This document shows, in pieces, positions 1-5,001 of a stretch of DNA of 6,049 nt. The DNA lies in contig JAKFUW010000135.1 in the NCBI GenBank assembly GCA_021732545.1, forward strand, positions 1 through 6,049, in the 5' to 3' direction. The DNA comes from Alphaproteobacteria bacterium. GTDB taxonomy: Bacteria > Pseudomonadota > Alphaproteobacteria > Rickettsiales > UBA3002. The notes under the pieces were generated by a model. That model worked only from the letters and a program-made list of their open reading frames with translations. It was not told the DNA's origin and searched no databases. How positions within the stretch are numbered: the stretch's first letter is position 1; each line of letters starts with the position of its first letter. The position numbers and the translations under genes were made by a program.

Positions 1-1
1 A

Positions 2-73
2 GTAGCTCCGACACAGCCATTAACTCCGACACAGCCAGTAGCTCCGACACAGCCAGTAGCACCGACACAGCCA
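2..73 (+). repeat. Four tandem 18-bp units coding for a PTQP hexapeptide repeat
   Basis: The four units start at 2, 20, 38 and 56. Their consensus is gtagctccgacacagcca, with differences in unit 2 (ttaactcc) and unit 4 (gtagcacc). The 18-bp period keeps the frame, giving [VL][AT]PTQP four times. More units probably lie to the left of the window. Such arrays change copy number by slippage, so the length may vary between strains. Confidence 0.93.
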
Positions 74-550
74 GGTCAACAAGCAGGCAGGGACGCTCAG
101 GTGGCGATAGCTGAGCTTCAGAGGAAGCTCGAGGCTTCACAGAAAGAAGCCGCTGAGCAAAGAGCGCGAGCAGAGAAGGCTGAGGCTGCGCTAAAGGTCG
201 AAGTTGCCAAAGGGATTGCAGCTACGAGAAAAGGCTTGGGAGAGTTACATGATGGTGACGCAGGCAATGACAGAGCGGCCATCCGTGATGCCACAGGTGG
301 TAAAGATATACTCGGAAAGAAAAAGATTTCTCGAGTTCAAGGAGATGCGCTTGATAAAAAACATGGCGCAGGACTCGCAGAGTTAGTGAATTCAGACGGA
401 ATATTAAAAGGTGATGCTCAAACAGCTCTCGAAGCACTTAAAAAAGCGAGAGAAGATATTGCAAAAGATGTGGCTGAGTTGCCAGAAGATAAAAAACCAG
501 CTGCTACGCCTGGAAAAAAACCAGAGGCGAAAAAAACCAGAGGTGAATAA
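2..550 (+). CDS. 3' part of a hypothetical repeat/coiled-coil protein (5' end outside the window)
   Basis: I do not recognise this protein. The frame is open from position 2 to a TAA at 548-550 (182 visible codons). The GTG at 101 lies inside a continuous coding run and is not needed as a start, so the gene is treated as 5'-partial. Visible residues 1-24 are four PTQP-type hexapeptides (VAPTQP, LTPTQP, VAPTQP, VAPTQP). A short Gln/Gly linker follows, then a heptad-like, Glu/Lys/Ala-rich helical stretch at about residues 33-75 that should form a coiled coil. A mixed charged region comes next, then a second helical stretch (ALEALKKAREDIAKDVAEL). The tail is Lys/Pro-rich, ending KKPEAKKTRGE. No membrane segment or catalytic motif is visible. 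The build suggests a surface, structural or secreted interaction protein, which is inference only. It converges on the amine oxidase at 760-2226. Confidence 0.75.
   Translation, partial: VAPTQPLTPTQPVAPTQPVAPTQPGQQAGRDAQVAIAELQRKLEASQKEAAEQRARAEKAEAALKVEVAKGIAATRKGLGELHDGDAGNDRAAIRDATGGKDILGKKKISRVQGDALDKKHGAGLAELVNSDGILKGDAQTALEALKKAREDIAKDVAELPEDKKPAATPGKKPEAKKTRGE
513..546 (+). repeat. 16-bp tandem duplication at the gene's 3' end
   Basis: An 18-nt string, gaaaaaaaccagaggYga, occurs at 513-530 and again at 529-546, a 16-bp period with one difference (c/t). Because 16 is not a multiple of three, the two copies are read in different frames, as KKPEA and then KKTRGE. A shorter related string, aaaaaaccag, is at 491-500. 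Both copies carry a run of seven A. Confidence 0.85.
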
Positions 551-579
551 TTAGAGAAGCTTTGAAATCAATAATCAAA

Positions 580-604
580 GGGCATCACCTCATCGGTGGT
601 GCCC
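580..604 (+). terminator. Hairpin downstream of the repeat/coiled-coil gene, weak terminator candidate
   Basis: A 10-bp stem, gggcatcacc with ggtggtgccc (one G-T wobble), closes a 5-nt loop 30 bp after the stop at 550. The following bases (tgttgcgttg) are only moderately T-rich, so intrinsic termination is plausible but not certain. Confidence 0.5.
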
Positions 605-618
605 TGTTGCGTTGTGAT

Positions 619-749
619 TCCTCTCCCATGGGGAGAGGTCAAAACCGCCTAAAGTCGGTTTGGGAGAGGGAGGAAATCGTGCCGCCAGGGTTACCCTCAC
701 CCGAACGCCGCTTCGCCTACGTTCGACCTCTCCCAGTGGGAAAGGTGAT
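619..749. repeat. Palindromic intergenic element with imperfect inverted ends
   Basis: The left end (cctctcccatggggagaggtc, from 620) matches the reverse complement of the right end (725-745, read as cctttcccactgggagaggtc) with few differences. Each end is itself a hairpin. Inner hairpins are aaaccg/cggttt (about 642-661) and cgaacg/cgttcg (702-725), with ccctcaccc at 694-702. This is the layout of a dispersed bacterial palindromic repeat or small MITE-like element. It carries no ORF of its own that I believe. It ends 11 bp from the stop of the oxidase gene and may act as a bidirectional transcription barrier between the convergent genes. Confidence 0.75.
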
Positions 750-759
750 TTTGCAGCTC

Positions 760-2226
760 TTACATCGCGCGTGCCATGGTTTGCTGCCGCTTAGTCAGCG
801 CCTCGGCCATGGCTTCCCCAGCTTTTTCGCCTGATTCCATCGCGCTATCGACATAGCCAGTGAATTTGCTGAATGCCTCGCCGCATAGTAGCAATCCATC
901 CTCCACCCAATAGGGTGCCTCCTGCCCTTTGCCACCGACAACCTTGGTAGAATATGCACCGCGTGTGAACTTATTTTGTGACCAATCCGTGGTGATCGGC
1001 GCGCCGCCGTTGATGGCATCGTGAGCCTGTTTCAAAGTCGGCACGGCCTGCAGGATGTGTTTGCAATAGGCTTTTTGATCTTGCGCAGATGCCTTTTCCA
1101 TTTTGATAGCATTTTCGCCGCCACATAGCACGGTGACTGTGGAATTTTTAGCGTTACCAGTGATAACTAGTGCAGGTTCTACATCATCGAGCATGACGCA
1201 ATAGCGATGATTTACGCGATCTTTATCTGAGGTAAAAAACGAAGGATCAATGGGGAAAGTCATCTTCATCATCGCGCCCATGCGATAATCTTTGATGGCA
1301 TCATCCACCTTGGCTTTGATAGGGTCTTGCATCTTGATATCCCCGTTTTGAAGCACCCCAATCGAAGGGCTGAGTGCGCAATAAGGCGCGATGTAGCGGT
1401 GGCCATTCTGATCTTCAATCATCCAGCCATCATTCGTGCGGGTCAGGTGCTTGGCAGCGCAGCCAAGGCGGATTTTGCTGCGGCCGATGGCTTCCGCCTT
1501 TACTTCTATTTCAGTAGGCTCATTTAGTTCGTCTGCCATTGCATGAGGGTATTGTTCCATGCCGCCCGATAAAATCAGTCCGCCTGGATTATGCGGATCA
1601 AACAGTACATCCGCGAGTGAGCAATGGGCAGGGTGCACGCCTGCGGTCCAGTTCTGGCGAATATATTTGGCAAGGAGCGGGTAGCGCTTCTGATCAGCGG
1701 GTTCGATCTGCGCTGAGGAATCGTTCACCATCTCTTTAACCACATTCTCAAAGATTAAATTCGGTGCTACTTTGGCGAGTTGGTGCTCCATCTCCTCCAT
1801 CGTGAGTTCAGGAGTTTCTTTGACATAATGGGTGATCGCATAACGACACACCGAATTGAGCATTTTGCTGCGAAAATCGACTTTGCGTTCCACTCCATCG
1901 CTGAAAAAGATGCTCAGTTGGGTGCTGTCATCGAAGACCGAAGGGATATTATAGGCGGTTAAATCGGCGGTGACGGGGTTATCGGCGATCTTTCCATCCA
2001 GCGGATGCGTCCAGTGCGCGCCTTGGTTAATCACCACTCCATTGGGGGTTTTGATGGTGTGTACTCTCCCACCGATGCGGTCGGCTGCTTCGAGCACCAA
2101 TACATCGTTAAATCCTCGCTCTTTAAGTTTGAGCGCGGCATTCAACCCTGCCACGCCCGCGCCAACAATGATGGCATCGGCATGTTCATATTTGCGCGAG
2201 GCAGAGTGATCGATATGTTCTTGCAT
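760..2226 (-). CDS. FAD-dependent amine oxidase (flavin monoamine oxidase family)
   Basis: This 488-aa cytosolic flavoprotein of the amine oxidase family (MAO/polyamine oxidase/L-amino-acid oxidase fold) should oxidise an amine to an imine, passing electrons via FAD to oxygen and releasing aldehyde or keto acid, ammonia and peroxide. The N-terminal dinucleotide fold is clear: VGAGVAG (21-27) binds the FAD pyrophosphate, Glu46 ends strand 2, and ADRIGGRVHT (48-57) is the family's second motif. GAHWTHP (69-75) fits the conserved post-motif segment. SPSIGVLQ lies mid-protein. The C-terminal FAD motif reads DGLLLCGEAFSKFTGYVDSAMESG (443-466). Length is normal for the family, and no signal peptide or membrane anchor is seen. 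The ATG at 2226 sits 17 residues before the Rossmann strand. Its upstream SD is weak and no clear promoter is seen. The substrate cannot be read from sequence. Confidence 0.93.
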   Translation of the reverse strand: MQEHIDHSASRKYEHADAIIVGAGVAGLNAALKLKERGFNDVLVLEAADRIGGRVHTIKTPNGVVINQGAHWTHPLDGKIADNPVTADLTAYNIPSVFDDSTQLSIFFSDGVERKVDFRSKMLNSVCRYAITHYVKETPELTMEEMEHQLAKVAPNLIFENVVKEMVNDSSAQIEPADQKRYPLLAKYIRQNWTAGVHPAHCSLADVLFDPHNPGGLILSGGMEQYPHAMADELNEPTEIEVKAEAIGRSKIRLGCAAKHLTRTNDGWMIEDQNGHRYIAPYCALSPSIGVLQNGDIKMQDPIKAKVDDAIKDYRMGAMMKMTFPIDPSFFTSDKDRVNHRYCVMLDDVEPALVITGNAKNSTVTVLCGGENAIKMEKASAQDQKAYCKHILQAVPTLKQAHDAINGGAPITTDWSQNKFTRGAYSTKVVGGKGQEAPYWVEDGLLLCGEAFSKFTGYVDSAMESGEKAGEAMAEALTKRQQTMARAM

Positions 2227-2304
2227 GCATCAATATTAGTGAATGCGCGCCCGATGTGTGTGACGATTGCGTGAAATGTGCGATGATGAAACCATCAGGC
2301 GGCA

Positions 2305-2341
2305 TAAACAAAAGCGGCGGCAGCTAGAGAGCTACCGCCGC
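2305..2341 (-). terminator. Rho-independent terminator after the 98-codon frame
   Basis: Read on the minus strand, gcggcgg (2341-2335) pairs with ccgccgc (2320-2314). One mismatch follows, then a further 4-bp agct/agct helix around a tetraloop. The run cttttgttta comes directly after the hairpin. It lies 28 bp past the TAA at 2369, so it fits as the end of that transcript, and it separates it from the oxidase gene further left. Confidence 0.85.
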
Positions 2342-2368
2342 ATATCTGCATATTGTTGAGTCCAGTCG

Positions 2369-2665
2369 TTACTCTCTGCCGCCTTTGCCCTCACTTTGGC
2401 CTTGCACGACCTTTTGAGGAGTGGGCAAGGGTGGAGTTACGTTGTCAAGTGTGATGGGTTTTTCAAAATTCGTCTTCTCTGGACCCGTGATTTTCTTTAG
2501 CGCTTCCAAAACGTCATTTGGAAATTCTAAGAGTAGATGTTTTCCTGGTTTGCCTTCAGAATCTCTATAAATTCCAAGATCTGGATTGGGGCCAGAATCT
2601 TGATAAAATCCTTTATTGCCAGCATTAACAGATTTAGGTGTTTTTGTTTTATCATCAGCAGCCGT
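2369..2665 (-). CDS. Unrecognised 98-codon protein with an apparent ACG start
   Basis: I do not recognise this small hydrophilic protein. The frame runs from ACG (2665-2663) to TAA (2371-2369). An in-frame TAA lies seven codons before the ACG. No ATG or GTG occurs in frame, and the first TTG is at residue 53. It is still a convincing gene. A strong SD (AAGGAG, 2678-2673) sits exactly 7 nt before the ACG, and a good terminator follows the stop. The protein is soluble and of mixed composition, with Gly/Asp-rich residues 14-40 (NAGNKGFYQDSGPNPDLG), a short LLLEFPNDVLEALKKI helix (44-59) and a Pro-rich, Gly/Lys-ending tail. It has no membrane segment, Cys or known motif. The only nearby ATG (2655) opens a different, hydrophobic 42-codon frame at poor SD spacing. 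Either ACG is used at low efficiency, or an ATG was mutated and the gene is silenced. Confidence 0.68.
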   Translation of the reverse strand, partial: TAADDKTKTPKSVNAGNKGFYQDSGPNPDLGIYRDSEGKPGKHLLLEFPNDVLEALKKITGPEKTNFEKPITLDNVTPPLPTPQKVVQGQSEGKGGRE

Positions 2666-2672
2666 TTCGTAT

Positions 2673-2678
2673 CTCCTT
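2673..2678 (-). promoter_or_regulatory. Shine-Dalgarno that decides the ACG start
   Basis: The minus strand reads TTAAGGAG, 7 nt, then ACG at 2665. The 353-aa gene at 4583 has the same TTAAGGAG and the same 7-nt spacing to its ATG. This match is the main reason for placing the start at ACG. Confidence 0.8.
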
Positions 2679-2757
2679 AATGTTTAAAATAGAATATATT
2701 TAAAACTTAGTTTTTTATTTTAACCTCAAATTGATTAAATTTTAGTTAATTAATTTA

Positions 2758-2782
2758 TTTTTTTTAAAAACACATAAACAAT
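2758..2782 (-). promoter_or_regulatory. T8-A5 tract element shared with the 353-aa gene
   Basis: On the minus strand this reads attgtttatgtg followed by T5-A8. The matching site upstream of the 353-aa gene (4649-4677) reads attgatttatatgta followed by T6-A8. The two elements lie about 95-105 and 70-80 bp before their starts. A bent A-tract, UP element or regulator site would fit. The function is inferred. Confidence 0.45.
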
Positions 2783-2789
2783 GGTCTGG

Positions 2790-2806
2790 CCATTTATTCT
2801 TGCCAT
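2790..2806. repeat. 17-bp direct repeat, left copy
   Basis: The sequence ccatttattcttgccat is identical at 4897-4913. A small inverted repeat overlaps its left edge (atgg-tctgg-ccat, 2781-2793). A second conserved patch, gatgacgaaacttta, follows at 2850-2864 and ends on the stop codon of the 192-codon frame. Spacing from repeat to patch is the same in both copies to within 1 nt. Confidence 0.8.
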
Positions 2807-2861
2807 ATAGCCATGCCATTAAAAAATTATGTATAGGGTATGTTTGCATGATGACGAAACT

Positions 2862-3440
2862 TTAGCCAATCTGCGCTGCGGTAGTTTGAGGTGGTCTTGC
2901 ATCTGCAACAACTCGGGCAGCTGTATGATCGTCAACTGGTCTAACACCCGCTGTGATTGCGGCCTTAGCAGCATCCCCTATGCAAGATATATCGCTAACA
3001 ATTGGAGCAACAGTACCGCCTTTTAAATTTCTTTCCACTTCTTTTGCAGTGGCTTCAGCCTGTCTTGCTGCATCGGTTAACGGGCCTTTTACACCAGTAA
3101 CTGCTTCTTCTCCCGCTTCTACAATCTGTGTAACTGCTTCGTGAGAAGATCTAAATAAAGAACCTGCCTTTTGAATTGTTTCACGCCCATGCTTTCGCAT
3201 GTCATCAAACGATTCTTTTGCAGCCGGATAATTTCCATCAGAAAGATTTGTAATCGCTTTCTTTAAATGGCCAGCAGTAGCGTAGGCACTGTCGAGAACC
3301 TGTGTTGCGTGCTGATAGGTTTCAGAGATTTTACTAACAATATCTGGAACTTTAGCGATGATTTTTTTTACACTCTCTGGCGTTATTCTTGAGACCCAGC
3401 CAGCAAATCCGCCCTGTGTGCTTGTTTCACCTTGTGCCTT
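2862..3440 (-). pseudogene. Unrecognised 192-codon frame lacking a standard start
   Basis: I do not recognise this protein. It reads without interruption from 3443 to TAA at 2864-2862, but an in-frame TAA is at 3446-3444 and the first ATG is only at 3200, which would leave 112 aa and has no SD. Coding character clearly begins earlier, with residues such as GFAGWVSRITPESVKKIIAKV. Counting from AAG at 3440-3438, a WVSR motif is at 15-18 and AITNLSDGNYPAA at 62-74. Both match the 353-aa neighbour (WVSK at 11-14, AVNHARKGEWGAA at 170-182). The second resembles half a TPR repeat, but that is not enough to call one. The rest is amphipathic helix (about 80-150) and an Ala/Pro/Thr-rich tail. An AAGAGG lies 6 nt before the AAG, where ATG is expected. 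It may be a start-lost pseudogene, an internally started 112-aa gene, or non-standard initiation. It follows the 353-aa gene by about 80 bp on the same strand, probably as an operon. Confidence 0.6.
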
Positions 3441-3446
3441 TTTTTA

Positions 3447-3452
3447 CCTCTT
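3447..3452 (-). promoter_or_regulatory. Candidate Shine-Dalgarno before the 192-codon frame
   Basis: The minus strand reads AAGAGG, TAAAAA, then AAG GCA CAA. The spacing (6 nt) suits initiation at the AAG codon, which differs from ATG only in its middle base. The run of seven A here (3439-3445) is also a place where slippage or a sequencing error could occur. Confidence 0.45.
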
Positions 3453-3521
3453 GTGTTTAAATGTTACATTTTTCATATTATTGGTAGTATGTGTTTATTT
3501 GTTTTTTCGTTGGGCCTCCAT

Positions 3522-4583
3522 TTAAGCCATTTGCACGTCGGCGCTTTTCGGTCTTGCATTATGAACATGAGCAACGGCTTCTACCCTGCCATCAGTATTG
3601 GCGTGACGTGCATCAACCCCAGTTGCTCGTGCTGCTGCTGCTGCTTCTCTTGCAGCGACCAGGGCGCTATATGGTGCTAAATCAGTTGCTGCAGCTTGAC
3701 CATTTGGAGCTACAACAGCTGCTTGTGCTATTACTGCTTCTGGTGCTACAGGCGTGACTGCAGCAGCTGTTACCTCTCCTGGCTGCGCAGTATCTGTTTT
3801 TGCTGCAGCTCCACCATCTGAAATGGCGGCACCTACTTCGTGCTTACCACTAATTAAACTAGCAACAACACCTTGTTGTTGTCTCGCAGCTTCAGTGACT
3901 TTGCCCGTATTTCCGGTCGCTGCTATTTCAGCCGCAGCTGCGGTGTGTGTAGTAGCCTTCGTAGCGGATATTGCTACATTAGTCGCACTGTGGACGGCTC
4001 CATGCCCCGCCGTAACAGCTGATTTAACATCATTTACTGCAGCCCCCCATTCCCCTTTTCTAGCATGATTCACTGCGCTCAACACGCCACTCACGGCTTT
4101 GCCTGCCTTGTCAATAAAGCCTCCTGCATGCCCTATGGTTTTGGTGAATTCATTCGCAGCCTTCACTGCATTGTCGAGGAATTTCCCAGCTCTATCGATT
4201 GCTTGACCCACTCCTTTTGGCACAATGCTTTTAATTACTGAGACGATCCCTTGGGCAGTTTCTTTCAAGGCTTCGTTACCAATTTTTATAACACCCTGAA
4301 CAGTGTCAGTTTTTAACACCTCGTCGCCCACATAGCCGAGAGCCGCTGTAGCTGCCACTGCTGCGATAGGAGCAACAGCAGTCACAACAGCTGCACTAAC
4401 CCCTAAAGCTGCGGCTCCTGCTGCGACATAAGGGGCAGCAGCCACCACAGCCGCCCCAACGGCGAGACCAACGGCTACCTTGGCAAGTGTTCCCACAGGG
4501 TTATCTCTGATTTCAGCGATCGCGCCGGAGATAGAGGCCCCTTTAGATACCCAGTTGGCCGCTTGTTTTAATGTTCCCCACAT
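3522..4583 (-). CDS. Ala/Gly-rich hypothetical protein with hydrophobic N-terminal region, 353 aa
   Basis: I do not recognise this protein. Start ATG at 4583 is well supported by AAGGAG 7 nt upstream. Residues 1-28 form a short amphipathic lead with WVSK at 11-14. About residues 31-85 are almost entirely Ala/Val/Gly (AKVAVGLAVGAAVVAAAPYVAAGAAALG...) and could be two membrane-spanning or membrane-inserting helices around Pro51 and Pro72. About 88-215 is helical, with repeated 'Ala-Val-x-x-Ala' patterns and the motif AVNHARKGEWGAA (170-182) shared with the next gene. The C-terminal 130 residues are low-complexity Ala/Thr/Val with Gln-rich and Pro-containing linkers, ending in a His/Asp/Arg-containing tail. 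There is no cleavable signal peptide of usual form and no catalytic motif. A membrane-active or secreted effector-like role is possible but unproven. It probably heads an operon with the 192-codon frame. Confidence 0.8.
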   Translation of the reverse strand: MWGTLKQAANWVSKGASISGAIAEIRDNPVGTLAKVAVGLAVGAAVVAAAPYVAAGAAALGVSAAVVTAVAPIAAVAATAALGYVGDEVLKTDTVQGVIKIGNEALKETAQGIVSVIKSIVPKGVGQAIDRAGKFLDNAVKAANEFTKTIGHAGGFIDKAGKAVSGVLSAVNHARKGEWGAAVNDVKSAVTAGHGAVHSATNVAISATKATTHTAAAAEIAATGNTGKVTEAARQQQGVVASLISGKHEVGAAISDGGAAAKTDTAQPGEVTAAAVTPVAPEAVIAQAAVVAPNGQAAATDLAPYSALVAAREAAAAARATGVDARHANTDGRVEAVAHVHNARPKSADVQMA

Positions 4584-4590
4584 ATTCTGG

Positions 4591-4596
4591 CTCCTT
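4591..4596 (-). promoter_or_regulatory. Strong Shine-Dalgarno of the 353-aa gene
   Basis: The minus strand reads TTAAGGAG, ccagaat, ATG. It fixes the start at 4583 and serves as the in-window reference for the identical SD and spacing before the ACG codon at 2665. Confidence 0.85.
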
Positions 4597-4648
4597 AATA
4601 AATAATCTATAAGGTCAGATTAACGAAGAATTGTTTATATATGGTTAA

Positions 4649-4677
4649 TTTTTTTTAAAAAATACATATAAATCAAT
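4649..4677 (-). promoter_or_regulatory. T8-A6 tract element upstream of the 353-aa gene
   Basis: Plus-strand T8-A6-tacatataaatcaat, similar to T8-A5-cacataaacaat at 2758-2782. Both lie upstream of genes with the same SD, so a shared regulatory or promoter element is likely, though no defined factor can be named. Confidence 0.45.
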
Positions 4678-4896
4678 ATATATATAAATTTTTATAAAAA
4701 TAGTAATAAAATTTTATTCATTAAAAAATTAATATTTGGTCCACCGCGTCGCTTGTTACTTGTAGGCTCGCAATGAGGAGATTGCACTGTGAGTAGCACA
4801 GGAGGTCTATTTTTCTGGTTAAATAAAGTACCCACCTAAATTACCCCGAATTACTATGTTTAACTAAGGGTGGTGTGAGTAATAATATGGGATCGC

Positions 4897-4913
4897 CCAT
4901 TTATTCTTGCCAT
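4897..4913. repeat. 17-bp direct repeat, right copy
   Basis: Identical to 2790-2806. The overlapping inverted repeat here is atggg-atcg-cccat (4887-4900), a different sequence but the same fold position as in the left copy. The second patch, gatcacgaaacctta, at 4958-4972 matches the left patch at 13 of 15 bases. The DNA between the copies holds the 353-aa and 192-codon genes. Confidence 0.8.
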
Positions 4914-4988
4914 GCCTGTGATGCCCTGATAAGGATTGTGGTTAAGCGGTTAATGCCGATCACGAAACCTTAAAAAACAGCGGCATAC

Positions 4989-4994
4989 AAGGGA
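4989..4994 (+). promoter_or_regulatory. Shine-Dalgarno of the permease gene
   Basis: The sequence aaggga lies 7 nt before the ATG at 5002 and supports that start. Confidence 0.7.
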
Positions 4995-5001
4995 ATCGAT
5001 C

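Larger units (their letters stand above)
2666..2861. other. AT-rich regulatory region upstream of the 98-codon frame
   Basis: About 195 bp without a credible gene. From the SD outward it is very AT-rich (about 2679-2782), with a T8-A5 tract, then the 17-bp repeat at 2790-2806 and a stretch reaching the stop of the 192-codon frame at 2862. A minus-strand promoter for the 98-codon frame should lie here, but no clean -35/-10 pair stands out. Confidence 0.6.
4584..5001. other. Divergent intergenic region between the 353-aa gene and the permease
   Basis: About 418 bp with no credible gene. Positions 4597-4737 are extremely AT-rich, with long T/A tracts and TATATATA runs, and should hold the minus-strand promoter of the 353-aa gene. 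At about 4738 the composition changes sharply to mixed sequence. That part holds a weak 5-bp hairpin (ctgtg/cacag, 4787-4801) followed by tctattttt, and a 17-bp repeat copy at 4897-4913. The permease promoter should lie in the last 100-150 bp. One weak candidate is ttgcca (4907-4912), 17 nt, taagga (4930-4935). I see no tRNA or riboswitch that I can support. Confidence 0.6.

Noticed and set aside
2..73. CRISPR-like short repeats
   Set aside because: The units are directly adjacent 18-mers without spacers and are in frame with a coding sequence.
562..834. Plus-strand 90-codon frame
   Set aside because: It runs through the palindromic intergenic element and into the 3' end of the oxidase gene, with no SD and no protein-like pattern.
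2533..2655. ATG-started 42-codon minus-strand frame inside the 98-codon gene
   Set aside because: It sits 17 nt from the SD, encodes an Ile/Leu/Lys-biased peptide typical of an out-of-frame reading, and stops well before the terminator. The overlapping ACG frame is far more protein-like.
3474..3476. ATG at 3476 as start of the 192-codon frame
   Set aside because: It is in frame but meets the TAA at 3446-3444 after 10 codons and has no SD upstream.
3754..4068. Plus-strand 104-codon frame rich in Ala, Cys and Val
   Set aside because: It is the antisense shadow of the Ala-rich 353-aa gene, which has a strong SD. This frame has none.
4738..4880. Possible tRNA or small RNA in the mixed-composition part of the intergenic region
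   Set aside because: I could not form a cloverleaf. Only a 5-bp hairpin followed by a short T-run is visible, which is too weak to call.
2790..4913. Calling the bracketed segment an insertion sequence or integron
   Set aside because: There is no transposase, integrase or terminal inverted repeat, so only direct repeats are reported.
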